Assembly (NCBI RefSeq): GCF_014645835.1
Contig: NZ_BMMM01000004.1
Coordinates: 493,759 to 533,176 of the forward strand
Length of the DNA stretch: 39,418 nt
Direction of reading: 5' to 3'
From: Streptomyces albiflavescens
GTDB lineage: Bacteria > Actinomycetota > Actinomycetes > Streptomycetales > Streptomycetaceae
Shown here piece by piece: positions 24,116 to 31,879 of the stretch. The position numbers were made by a program, and so were the translations under genes. The first letter of the stretch is position 1. Each line of letters starts with the position of its first letter. The notes beneath the pieces are model-generated. The model saw only the letters and a list, made by a program, of their open reading frames with translations. It had not been told where the DNA came from and made no database searches.

Positions 24116-24549
24116 TGCTGCTCGACGAGCAGCTGTGCTTCGCGCTGTACGCCGCCCAGCGTGCCGTGACCGCCGCGTACCGCCCGCTGCTGGAGGAGCT
24201 CGGTCTCACCTACCCGCAGTACCTGGTCCTGCTGGTCCTCTGGGAGCGCGGGGAGACCACGGTCAAAGAGCTCGCGACCGCGCTGCACCTGGACTACGGC
24301 ACGGTGTCGCCGCTGCTCAAGCGGCTGGAGTCGGCGGGTCTTGTGCGCCGTGAGCGCTCGGCGCACGACGAACGCTCCGTGCTGGTCGCGCTCACCGGGC
24401 GCGGCGAGCTGCTCAGGGAGCGCGCGGAGGAGGTGCCGCAGGCGCTGCTGACGGCGACGGGCGTGAGCGAGGCCGAGGTCACGCGGCTCAGGGAGGAGCT
24501 GTGGCGTCTGGCGGAGCGCGCGGAGGGGGCGGCGGCGCGACGGCGCTGA
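24034..24549 (+). CDS. ohrR: MarR family regulator, OhrR-like organic peroxide sensor
   Basis: Predicted peroxide-sensing repressor of about 171 aa. The core reads LLLDEQLCFALYAAQRAV, with the single reactive Cys at residue 35 (equivalent to Cys15 of Bacillus OhrR). It continues with LGLTYPQYLVLLVLWERGETTVKELATAL and YGTVSPLLKRLESAGLVRRERSAHDERSV, the winged-helix DNA-binding part. The first 27 residues (MTKQEDVGSVGSSGSVG and on) are low-complexity and encoded by a 9-bp tandem repeat. Four in-frame GTGs 15 bp apart (23989-24034) compete as starts and none has a clear ribosome site, so the N-terminus is uncertain. The next gene is ohr, which supports the identification. Confidence 0.85.
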   Translation: MTKQEDVGSVGSSGSVGFSGSVGPAGSLLLDEQLCFALYAAQRAVTAAYRPLLEELGLTYPQYLVLLVLWERGETTVKELATALHLDYGTVSPLLKRLESAGLVRRERSAHDERSVLVALTGRGELLRERAEEVPQALLTATGVSEAEVTRLREELWRLAERAEGAAARRR

Positions 24550-24711
24550 CGCGCGCCCCCGGAACACTCCCCGGGGGGTTACCCACGGTTTCTACCCCCT
24601 GGTAACACCGGCCTTCATACCGGCGGGTACCTTGTGCGCGATGTAGTTGCACACCTGTGTGCCGCCTGCCGTTCTGCCCGCCGAGTTGTACGCCCTGGGG
24701 GAGGTCCCGCT

Positions 24712-25158
24712 GTGATCGACGGCACCGTTGTCGACACCCGTCCGACGAAGATCATGTACGTCGCCGAGGCCACCGCGCACGGTGGCCGGGACGGGTACGT
24801 CACCAGCCAGGACGGCCAGCTCGAACTGAAGGTCGCGATGCCGCCCGCGCTCGGCGGCGACGGCAACGGCACCAACCCCGAGCAGCTGTTCGCGGCCGGC
24901 TACAGCGCCTGCTTCCACAACGCGCTGGTGCTGGTGGGCCGCCGCGCCGGGTACGACCTCTCCGGCTCCACCGTCGCCGCCAAGGTCGGCATCGGCCCGA
25001 ACAAGCAGCGCGGCTACGGCCTCGCGGTCGCCCTGAGCGTCTCGCTCCCCGTCGTCGACCAGGACCTGGCGACAAAGCTCGTGGACGCGGCCCACGAAGT
25101 CTGCCCGTACTCGAACGCCACCCGCGGCAACATCGAGGTCACGATCCTGCTGGGCTAG
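24712..25158 (+). CDS. ohr: organic hydroperoxide resistance protein Ohr
   Basis: Thiol peroxidase of 148 aa that reduces organic hydroperoxides with lipoylated proteins as electron donor. The fold signature TKIMYVAEATAHGGRDGYV is followed by FAAGYSACFHNALVLV with catalytic Cys67, and EVCPYSNATRGNIEV with the second Cys131. GTG 24712 has GGGGGAGG at good spacing. The 162 bp between ohrR and ohr hold possible half sites AGTTGCA (24651) and AGTTGTA (24684), loosely like OhrR targets but not convincing. Unlike the divergent ohrA/ohrR arrangement described in S. coelicolor, here the two genes point the same way. Confidence 0.93.
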   Translation: MIDGTVVDTRPTKIMYVAEATAHGGRDGYVTSQDGQLELKVAMPPALGGDGNGTNPEQLFAAGYSACFHNALVLVGRRAGYDLSGSTVAAKVGIGPNKQRGYGLAVALSVSLPVVDQDLATKLVDAAHEVCPYSNATRGNIEVTILLG

Positions 25159-25225
25159 GAATCGAAGGCTGTACGTGCGTGTTGCACTCACCGTTGGAAC
25201 AGGTGAGGCGACAGGGAGCGCGGGC

Positions 25226-26386
25226 GTGGACGTGAACGGCACAGTGGCCGAGGGCTTCGAGCCGGTCAGGGATGCGTTCGTACGCAACTTCGAGGTGCTC
25301 GGGGACCGGGGCGCCGCCGTCACCGTGTACCGAGACGGGCACAAGGTCGTCGACCTGTGGGGCGGCGCACGGGACGTCGACGGCAGCGAGCCCTGGCAGC
25401 ACGGCACCGCCCAGATCGTGCGCTCCGCGACCAAGGGCGTCGCCGCCGCCGTACTGCTGCTGCTCGCCCAGCGCGGGGTACTCGACCTGGACGCACCGGT
25501 CGGCCAGTACTGGCCGGAGTACAAGGCGGCGGACAAGGAACGGACCCTCGTCGGGCACGTGCTCGCGCACCGGGCCGGGGTGCCCGTTCTCGACCGTCCG
25601 CTCACTCCGGCCGAGGCAGCGGATCCCGATCTCGCGGCCGCGGTGGTGGCCGCACAGGCGCCGGTGTGGGAGCCGGGGACGGATCACGGGTATCACGCGC
25701 AGACGTACAGCTGGCTCACCGGTGAGCTGGTCCGGCGGGTGACCGGGCGCTCGATCGGCGAGTGGATCGCGGACGAGGTGGCCGGACCGCTGGGGCTGGA
25801 TCTGTGGGTCGGGCTGCCGGAGGCGGAGGCGGGGCGCGTGGGCAGGGTCGCGCAGGTCGAGGCCCCGTCGGCGCCGGGTGGTCTGAAGACCCGCCCCAAG
25901 CGGGCGGTCTCCGAGGCGTACGCGGATCCGTCGTCCCTCACCCGGCGTGCCTTCGCCGCGATCACTCCACTGCCGGACGAGAACGATCCGGCGTACCGGG
26001 CGGCGGTTCTGCCCGCGTCCAACGGCATCGCCACGGCGGAGGGGCTGGCCCGGTTCTACGCCGCGCTGATCGGGGAGGTGGACGGCGTACGGCTGTTCTC
26101 GCCCGCCACCGTGGAGCGGGCCCGCGCCGAACAGTCCGCGGGCCCCGACCGGATCCTCGTCGTCAACACCCGCTTCGGCCTCGGCTACATGCTCCACGGC
26201 GCCGCCTCGCCCCTCCTCTCCCCGGGCTCCTTCGGCCACCCCGGCCGCGGCGGCGCCCTCGGCTTCGCCGACCCCGACTCGGGCATCGCCTTCGGCTATG
26301 TCACGAACGGCTTCCGCAAGAGCGTGACGGCGGACCCGCGGGCCCAGGCACTGGTACGGGCGGTTCGGGTGGCCCTCGGGGGCTGA
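25226..26386 (+). CDS. serine hydrolase of the beta-lactamase/EstB esterase family
   Basis: Predicted esterase or penicillin-binding-like hydrolase of 386 aa, cytosolic as no signal peptide is visible. The SxxK motif is SATK with Ser at about residue 67. A second conserved region, HGYHAQTYSWLTGELVRRVTG, carries the Tyr of the Y-x-N-like motif. FGHPGRGGALGFADPDSGIAFGYVTN near the C-terminus replaces the KTG box with the H-x-G form typical of this esterase group. GTG 25226 is chosen for its GGGAG ribosome site; a start at 25175 would add 17 residues without homology value. It follows ohr by 67 bp. The substrate is unknown. Confidence 0.88.
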   Translation: MDVNGTVAEGFEPVRDAFVRNFEVLGDRGAAVTVYRDGHKVVDLWGGARDVDGSEPWQHGTAQIVRSATKGVAAAVLLLLAQRGVLDLDAPVGQYWPEYKAADKERTLVGHVLAHRAGVPVLDRPLTPAEAADPDLAAAVVAAQAPVWEPGTDHGYHAQTYSWLTGELVRRVTGRSIGEWIADEVAGPLGLDLWVGLPEAEAGRVGRVAQVEAPSAPGGLKTRPKRAVSEAYADPSSLTRRAFAAITPLPDENDPAYRAAVLPASNGIATAEGLARFYAALIGEVDGVRLFSPATVERARAEQSAGPDRILVVNTRFGLGYMLHGAASPLLSPGSFGHPGRGGALGFADPDSGIAFGYVTNGFRKSVTADPRAQALVRAVRVALGG

Positions 26387-26426
26387 GCTCCTGGTACGCG
26401 CCATGCGGCGCCGCGCTGCCCGCCGC

Positions 26427-26548
26427 GATGCGTGTGCTCGCCGGTGCTCCGTAGGCCGGTCTGTGCGGCTACCCCGACGGCGACCGGGATGCGTGCGCTT
26501 GCCGGCGCCCCGTGAGCGCCGAGCCGTGCGGCCACCCCGACGGCGACC
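26427..26548. repeat. diverged 61-bp tandem duplication
   Basis: Two units, 26427-26487 and 26488-26548, each begin GATGCGTG and end CCCCGACGGCGACC. The second ends exactly at the EamA stop codon. The region lies between convergent genes (serine hydrolase and EamA) and otherwise holds nothing recognisable. Confidence 0.65.
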
Positions 26549-27393
26549 TATCCCGCGTGCAGCATCAGCCCGATGCCCAGCACCAGGAGCCCCGCCGCCG
26601 CGATACGAGGCGCTCCGAAGCGTTCCTTGAAGAAGAGCGCGCCGATGGCCGCGCCGACGATGATCGAGGACTCGCGAAGGGCGGCGATCGGGGCGAGCTC
26701 GGCGCGGGTCTGGGCCCAGAGGACCAGCCCGTACGCCGCGACGGAGAGCGCCGCGCCGAGGAAGCCGACGGCGGCGAACGGCCGCAGCACGGACACGAGT
26801 TCACCGCGCCAGCGGTACACCGCGTACGCGGGGATCACCACACCCTCGACGGCCATCAGCCAGGCGATGTACCCGAGGGAGGACCCGGAGGCCCGCACGC
26901 CCAGCCCGTCGACGACGGTGTACGCGGCGATCGACACCCCGGTCGCCAACGCGGCCCCGATCGCCGCCCAGTTGGGCCGCCGCCCGCGCAGCCCCCACAG
27001 CGCGACACCCGTCAGTCCCGCGCAGGACAGCGCGATGCCCGAGGCGGCCCACCCGTCGGGCACCTCGTGCGCGAAGACGGCCGCCAGCGCCGTGACGATC
27101 AGCGGAGCGGTCCCGCGGGCGATCGGATACGCCTGCCCGAAGTCGCCGAGCCGGAAGGAGCGCATCAGCAGCACGTAGTACGCGACGTGGATCACGGCGG
27201 AGGCGATGAGGTACGGCCACGCCCCGGACGCCGGGAACGCCACGAACGGCACCATGACGAGACCGATCAGCATGCCGCCGCCCGCGATCAGCGTGAACCC
27301 GACCAGCTTGTCGCTGATGCGGTGGGCGATCGCGTTCCAGCTGGCGTGGGTGACCGCGGCGAGCAGCACCGCCGCGGTGACGACCGGCGTCAC
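26548..27393 (-). CDS. EamA/DMT family transporter
   Basis: Predicted drug/metabolite transporter of 281 aa with ten hydrophobic segments in two EamA repeats. The first repeat starts with TPVVTAAVLLAAVTHASWNAI and includes LGDFGQAYPIARGTAPLIVTALAAV; the second covers AIGAALATGVSIAAYTVVDGL to LRESSIIVGAAIGALFFKERFG, where the Glu-Arg-Phe-Gly end is typical of the family. GTG 27391-27393 overlaps the ybaK stop (GTGA), so the two are an operon. A longer frame running back into ybaK is a shadow. The substrate is unknown. Confidence 0.9.
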   Translation of the reverse strand: MTPVVTAAVLLAAVTHASWNAIAHRISDKLVGFTLIAGGGMLIGLVMVPFVAFPASGAWPYLIASAVIHVAYYVLLMRSFRLGDFGQAYPIARGTAPLIVTALAAVFAHEVPDGWAASGIALSCAGLTGVALWGLRGRRPNWAAIGAALATGVSIAAYTVVDGLGVRASGSSLGYIAWLMAVEGVVIPAYAVYRWRGELVSVLRPFAAVGFLGAALSVAAYGLVLWAQTRAELAPIAALRESSIIVGAAIGALFFKERFGAPRIAAAGLLVLGIGLMLHAG

Positions 27394-27959
27394 GCGGTCA
27401 GCTCGCGCACGTCCACCAGGGTGCCGCCGGCGTGGGCGATCAGGCTCTTGGGGTCCATCGGGAAGACGGTGTACGGCGTACCCGCCGCGGCCCACACCGT
27501 GTCGTGGTCGAGCAGCGAACGGTCCGCCAGGACACGGGTCTTGGTGCGGTGCCCGAAGGGCGGTACACCGCCGATCGCGTACCCCGTCGTCTCCCGCACC
27601 ACGTCCGCCTTGGGCCGGGTCACCTTCTCGGCGCCCAGTTCCCGCCGCACGAGCTCCACGTCGACCCGCGACGCGCCGTCCATCAGCACCAGTACCGGCA
27701 CCCCTCCCCCAAGCTCTCGACTTCGCTCGAGCAGGGGGGACCCCCACGCGGCGAAGATCAGCGACTTGCAGATCTGGCTCAGCTCACAGCCGATCGCGGC
27801 GGCGGCCTCGGCCGCGGTGCGGGTCGCGTCCGGGAAGCGGCGGATGCGTCCGTTGACCTCGTCGAGGCCCAACTCCCGCAGGGCCTCGACGAAACGGGGG
27901 TGGGCGGCGTTCGCGGCGAGGGACTGCTCCCCGCCGGCGTTCTCATCGGTGGCGGTCAT
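27390..27959 (-). CDS. ybaK: YbaK/ProX-type aminoacyl-tRNA deacylase with in-frame repeat insertion
   Basis: Predicted trans-editing deacylase that removes misacylated amino acids (for example Cys from tRNA-Pro). The 189-aa product has GCELSQICKSLIFAA with the conserved Lys, then VPVLVLMDGASRVDVELVRRELGAEKV, and RETTGYAIGGVPPFGH, the glycine-rich active-site loop. Between LIFAA and VPVLVL lies WGSPLLERSRELGGG, 15 residues not expected in the family and encoded exactly by a palindromic repeat at 27702-27746. It sits in the substrate-binding half, so activity may be changed. The ATG at 27957-27959 gives MTATDENAGG; GTG starts at 27968 and 27992 are possible. The stop overlaps the EamA start. 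Confidence 0.85.
   Translation of the reverse strand: MTATDENAGGEQSLAANAAHPRFVEALRELGLDEVNGRIRRFPDATRTAAEAAAAIGCELSQICKSLIFAAWGSPLLERSRELGGGVPVLVLMDGASRVDVELVRRELGAEKVTRPKADVVRETTGYAIGGVPPFGHRTKTRVLADRSLLDHDTVWAAAGTPYTVFPMDPKSLIAHAGGTLVDVRELTA
27702..27746 (-). repeat. palindromic repeat inserted in frame in ybaK
   Basis: 45 bp with GC-rich arms (GGGGGTCCCCC and CTTGGGGGAGGG on the coding strand) around a CTCGA/TCGAG hairpin. The same repeat type is inside both copies of the small mobile element (about 7950-7997 and 28083-28130). It is exactly 15 codons long and keeps the frame open. Confidence 0.8.
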
Positions 27960-28003
27960 GAACGGCACGCTAGCGGTCGGTGTACGAGACACGCGACCGA
28001 GTT

Positions 28004-28240
28004 CTAGGGGGATTCTGATGGATCTCCGTGGAAGAAGGAGCGGCGTTCGGTGCGTGCTCTCGGCGTGCCGGGTGGAAGTCCTCGATGGGGGTCCCCCGCG
28101 CGAGCGAAGCCGAGCGTGGGGGAGGAGCTACTAGGGCTTTTGTCCGGTGCCGCGAGTGGGGGCACCTCCCACGCCCTTAAGGCAGTGGGGGAGCGTGCCG
28201 GGCGTCGCGACGCCGCGGAGATCCATCAGAAACCCCCTAA
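28004..28240 (-). mobile_element. small non-autonomous inverted-repeat element (MITE-like), copy 2
   Basis: 237-bp copy of the element at 7869-8074 in the opposite orientation, differing at only a few bases apart from one insertion. The insertion (about 28156-28190) is a further palindromic repeat (GTGGGGGCACCTCCCAC and CCTTAAGG core), a nested event after the two copies separated. The ends carry the same TTCTGATGGATCTCCG motif after a G-run, each bordered by TA. On the minus strand the TTAG end (28237-28240) provides the TAG stop of the transpeptidase gene, the same end and same relationship as in copy 1. The other end is 45 bp from the ybaK start. Confidence 0.8.
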
Positions 28241-29910
28241 CTACCGGCCTTCAGCAGCGCCGCCACGATCGGCCCTGCCGTGTCCACCCCGTGCCCGCCC
28301 TGCTGCACGACGCCCGCCGCCGCCAAGTCGCCCTTCCACGCCGTGAACCAGCCGTTCGGCTTGTCCTGGCCGTCGACCTCGGCGGAGCCGGTCTTGGCGC
28401 CGTAGTCGGGGCCGAGGCCGGACATGGCCTCGGCGGCGGTGCCGGCGGCGGCCGTGTACTGCATCACTTCGCGGAGCTGGGAGAGCGTGGACGCGGACAT
28501 GGTGCGCGACGCCTTGGCCAGCGTGCGGTGGTCCACCGTCGGAGACACCAGGTACGGCTGGTGGAAGGTGCCCGCCTGCACCGTCGAGGCGACCGACGCC
28601 ATGTTCAGCGGGTTCATGCGGACCCCGCCCTGGCCCATCAGCGACGCCGCCATCTGCGCGGCGCTCTGCACCGGCACCGAGCCGTCGAAGGACGGGACGC
28701 CGATGGCCCAGTTGTTCATGCTGAGCCCGAAGACCTGCTGGGCCTGCTTGGTCAGGTCGTTGTTCTCCAGCTCCTTCGCCTGGGTGATGAAGGCCGTGTT
28801 GCAGGACCGCGCGAAGCTCGCCTTGAACGTGCCGTCCTTGATCTCGAAGTCGTCGTCGTTGTGGAACTTCCAGCCGCCGTAGGTCGCCGTCTTGGGGCAC
28901 GGGTGCGGCTTGTCGGCCGACGCCAGGCCCTTGTCGAAGAGCAGCGACGCCGTGATGACCTTCATCGTGGAGCCCGGGGCGAGGGAGCCCTGGAAGGCGG
29001 TGTTGAAGCCGTGACCGGTGTTCGCGACCGCGAGGATCTCGCCCGTCGAGGGGCGGATCACGACGACCGACGCCTTCGACTTGGCGGCCACCTTCTCCTC
29101 GGCGAGGGCTTGCAGAGTCGGGCTGAGTGTCGTCTTCACGGTCCCGGGGGTGCCCTCGCTGAGCGTCACCAGGGTCTTGTCGGGGGTCTTCTGGGCGCCC
29201 TTCTTCGCGGCTTTGCGGACCACGCGCAGCTCGATGCCCGCCTTGCCGCCGACCGTTTTGCCGTACTTCTCCCGCAGCCCGTCGAGGACCGTGCCCAGGG
29301 AGGGGTACTTGGCGGTGGTCAGCTTCGCGCCGTTTCGGTCGAGGGCCGTGATCGGGGGCGTGCCCGAATCGCCGGTGACCAGCCGGTCGCCGTCCTGGAG
29401 GTCCGGGTGGACGAGGGACGGCTTCCAGCCGACCAGCGGTACGCCGTCCTTGGCGCGCCGGACGACCGTCAGCTTCGAGTCGTACGTCAGCGGCTTGCTC
29501 TTGCCCTTGTAGGTGACGGTGGCCTTGACGGAGAACGGGACGGCGGCGCCCGACCGCTTGCCGCTGGTCAGGGTCACGCCCGTGATGTGGGCGTCCTTGG
29601 CGTAGCCGGTGAGCACGGTGGTCGCGGCGGCCGAGTCGTCCGTGGCGGCGGCCGCCTTCGCGACGTCGCCGCCCTGCCATGCGGTGAGGAAGGCAGCCGC
29701 CGTCGTGCGCACTTCGGTCGCCGACAGCGGGCCCGTCTTCGCGGTCTTGTGGTCGGCCGTCGTCGACGTCCCGTCGTCGGCCGACGCGCCGCCGCCGAAC
29801 AGGCTGTAGGCGCCGAACGCCCCGCCGACGACGACCACGGCGATCACCCCGCCGAGCACGGCGGGCTGCTTCGTCTTCCGCCGCTCGGCGACGCGCCTTC
29901 TCTTGCCCAC
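28237..29910 (-). CDS. penicillin-binding transpeptidase with NTF2-like (MecA_N) domain, paralogue A
   Basis: Predicted class B-type D,D-transpeptidase of 557 aa that cross-links peptidoglycan outside the membrane. It has a basic N-terminus, one membrane anchor (AVLGGVIAVVVVGGAFGAYSL, about 17-37), an NTF2-like MecA_N domain (about 58-170), a linker/dimerisation domain, and the penicillin-binding domain with STMK (Ser314), SCN (Ser369) and KTG (Lys506). There is no PASTA domain. The GTG start at 29910 follows GGAGGG at a rather long spacing. The stop TAG lies in the end of the small mobile element, yet the C-terminus (KAGS) aligns with the paralogue's end (RTGG), so nothing was lost. It is about half identical to the gene immediately upstream, a tandem duplication also present in S. 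coelicolor (SCO3156/SCO3157, from memory). Confidence 0.92.
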   Translation of the reverse strand: MGKRRRVAERRKTKQPAVLGGVIAVVVVGGAFGAYSLFGGGASADDGTSTTADHKTAKTGPLSATEVRTTAAAFLTAWQGGDVAKAAAATDDSAAATTVLTGYAKDAHITGVTLTSGKRSGAAVPFSVKATVTYKGKSKPLTYDSKLTVVRRAKDGVPLVGWKPSLVHPDLQDGDRLVTGDSGTPPITALDRNGAKLTTAKYPSLGTVLDGLREKYGKTVGGKAGIELRVVRKAAKKGAQKTPDKTLVTLSEGTPGTVKTTLSPTLQALAEEKVAAKSKASVVVIRPSTGEILAVANTGHGFNTAFQGSLAPGSTMKVITASLLFDKGLASADKPHPCPKTATYGGWKFHNDDDFEIKDGTFKASFARSCNTAFITQAKELENNDLTKQAQQVFGLSMNNWAIGVPSFDGSVPVQSAAQMAASLMGQGGVRMNPLNMASVASTVQAGTFHQPYLVSPTVDHRTLAKASRTMSASTLSQLREVMQYTAAAGTAAEAMSGLGPDYGAKTGSAEVDGQDKPNGWFTAWKGDLAAAGVVQQGGHGVDTAGPIVAALLKAGS

Positions 29911-30012
29911 AGCTTCCAGCCCTCCGCTGTCCCCTGATGCCCCCGTGCCTCACGGTGCTCAACTGCTCAACGACAAGCACCACCCTAGGGTCCCGCTCTG
30001 CGGGGGGTGAAT

Positions 30013-31656
30013 TCAGCCACCAGTTCGTAGCACAGCTGCGACGATCGGACCGGCCGCGTCCCCTCCGTGGCCGCCCTCCTGGGTCATCGCGGCGGCCGCG
30101 ATGTCATTGCGGTAACCGGTGAACCAGCTGTTGGACACGGTCTGGCCGTCGACCTCGGCGGAGCCGGTCTTGGCGCCGAGGTCACCGCCGAGCCCGGCCA
30201 TGACGCGCGCGGCGGTGCCGCTCGTCGCGGTGAGCCGCATCATCTGCTTGAGCTGCGCGACGGTGTTCATCCGCAGCCCCTTCGCCTGCGCGGGCACGCG
30301 GTCGTCCAGCTTGAGGGGCACGATGACCGGCTGACGGAACGTGCCGGTGATGGCGGTCGCCGTGACCGACGCCATATTCAGCGGGCTCATCTGGACCTGG
30401 CCCTGACCGATCGCGTTCGCCGCGCGGTCCGAGCCGGCGGAGGCGGGGACGCTGCCGTCGAAGGACGGGATGCCGGTCTTCCAGTTGTCCTGGCCGAGGC
30501 CGAACCGCGTCTGCGCCTCGGTGGTGAGCGACTCGTCGGTGAGCGGGGCCTTGTCGGTGCCGTCGATGAGCTTCACGAACGCCGTGTTGCAGGACCGCGC
30601 GAAGCTGTTGGCGAGGCTGGCGCCCTCGTTGGCCTTCATGCCCGTGAGGTTGTGGAAGGTCTGGCTCTGCCAGGTCGCGGTGTCCGGGCAGGGCGCCGGG
30701 CCGTTCATCGTGGTCACGCCGTTGTCGATGAACATCGCCGCGGTGATGATCTTCATCGTCGAACCGGGCGCGAGCTTGCCGAGGAACGCCGCGTTGAACC
30801 CGTCCTCGCGGTGGTTGGCGACCGCCAGCACCTCACCGGTGCTCGGCTTCACCGCCACCACGGACGACTCGGAGTACCGCGCGACCGCCTTCTCCGCGGC
30901 GGCCTGCGCTGTGGCGCTGAGCGTCGTACGGACCTTGCCCGGCTGCCCCTTGGCGAGGGTGACCAGGGTCGTGTCGCCGGTCTCCTCGCTGCTGTGCCGG
31001 ATGGCCAGCTCGATGCCGGGCGTGCCGCCCGCCGTGTCGCCGTACTTGTCGCGCAGCGCGTCCAGGATCGGCCCCAGGGAGGGGTACTTCTCCTTCGTCA
31101 GGACGACGTTGTTGCGGTCCACGGCCTCGATCGCCGGACTCGCCGACTCGCCCGTGACGAGCGTGTCCCCGTCCTTCAGCTCCGGATGGAGAACGGACGG
31201 CTTCCAGGCGACCAGCGCCTTCCCGGTGGTGTCCCCGCGCACGACGCTCAGTTCGGAGTCGTACGAGAAGGGCTTGCTCTTGCCTTCGTACGACACCGTC
31301 GCCTCGACCGAGAACGGCACGGTCGCGCCGGACGGCGTGCTCGGCGTGATCCGCACGTCGGTGAGGTGCGCGTCGGCGCGGTAACCGGCCAGCGCGGTTT
31401 CCGCGTTCGTCGCGTAGTTGGTGTACGACGCCGCCTTGGCCGCGTCGCCCTTCTCCCAGGCCGCGAAGAACGCGCGGCTGGTCTCCTTGACCTCCGCACT
31501 GCTCGGCGGCCCGGTTTTCACGGCGGCGGCCCCGGACGCGCCCGAGCCGCCGTCCCCGCTGATCGCGGTCACCACGTTGTACGCGCCGTATCCGGCGCCT
31601 CCCACCATCACCGCGAACACACTGCCGATGACGGCTGCCCTTGCCCCCTTGCGCAT
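30013..31656 (-). CDS. penicillin-binding transpeptidase with NTF2-like (MecA_N) domain, paralogue B
   Basis: Predicted 547-aa membrane-anchored D,D-transpeptidase, paralogue of 28237-29910. The layout is the same: anchor AAVIGSVFAVMVGGAGYGAYNVV (about 7-29), MecA_N domain (about 47-155), then the transpeptidase core with STMK (Ser299), SCN (Ser355) and KTG (Lys496). ATG 31654-31656 (MRKGARAAV) is chosen because GGAGGG stands eight bases upstream; the open frame extends 22 codons further without a better start. A perfect 18-bp palindrome lies 35 bp upstream of the start and may be an operator. It is probably transcribed into paralogue A across a 102-bp gap without a clear terminator. Confidence 0.92.
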   Translation of the reverse strand: MRKGARAAVIGSVFAVMVGGAGYGAYNVVTAISGDGGSGASGAAAVKTGPPSSAEVKETSRAFFAAWEKGDAAKAASYTNYATNAETALAGYRADAHLTDVRITPSTPSGATVPFSVEATVSYEGKSKPFSYDSELSVVRGDTTGKALVAWKPSVLHPELKDGDTLVTGESASPAIEAVDRNNVVLTKEKYPSLGPILDALRDKYGDTAGGTPGIELAIRHSSEETGDTTLVTLAKGQPGKVRTTLSATAQAAAEKAVARYSESSVVAVKPSTGEVLAVANHREDGFNAAFLGKLAPGSTMKIITAAMFIDNGVTTMNGPAPCPDTATWQSQTFHNLTGMKANEGASLANSFARSCNTAFVKLIDGTDKAPLTDESLTTEAQTRFGLGQDNWKTGIPSFDGSVPASAGSDRAANAIGQGQVQMSPLNMASVTATAITGTFRQPVIVPLKLDDRVPAQAKGLRMNTVAQLKQMMRLTATSGTAARVMAGLGGDLGAKTGSAEVDGQTVSNSWFTGYRNDIAAAAMTQEGGHGGDAAGPIVAAVLRTGG

Positions 31657-31690
31657 CGCGCGATCCCTCCCCGTGGACCCTCTTCCGAAC

Positions 31691-31708
31691 TTCTGAACGC
31701 GTTCAGAA
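31691..31708. promoter_or_regulatory. perfect 18-bp palindrome upstream of the transpeptidase pair
   Basis: TTCTGAACGCGTTCAGAA, 35 bp before the paralogue B ATG. It is flanked by AACTT and AAGTT, extending the symmetry with a 2-base slip. It is probably an operator. Its GAAC-GC-GTTC core has a two-base gap, not the four of the actinobacterial LexA box, so it is not called an SOS box. Confidence 0.55.
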
Positions 31709-31775
31709 AAGTTGGTCTCCACCGCACTCTATGGGGGGCGTGAGACTCATGGGGTGGAGTTTCTCTGAATCGTTA

Positions 31776-31855
31776 GGCCCAAGTGTCGAGCCACATCCGT
31801 GAACGCCGTTCACCGATGGGGATCGCTGTCCCGGTGTACAGCGGCCAGAAGTGGA
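31776..31855 (-). pseudogene. duplicated fragment of the pmt 3' end
   Basis: Minus-strand reading gives FWPLYTGTAIPIGERRSRMWLDTWA and a stop, closely matching the real C-terminus of Pmt (FWPLYTGTAIPIDQWRSRM, ending at 33431). The DNA similarity covers about 80 bp (compare 33434-33512). The fragment has no start and no upstream part of pmt. It lies just beyond the stop of the NagZ-like gene, so two direct copies of the pmt tail bracket that gene. Confidence 0.8.
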
Positions 31856-31879
31856 TCAGGCCTTGCGATCCACTCGCGC

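Noticed and set aside
31691..31708. The GAACGCGTTC palindrome as a LexA (SOS) box.
   Set aside because: The actinobacterial LexA site has four bases between GAAC and GTTC; here there are two.
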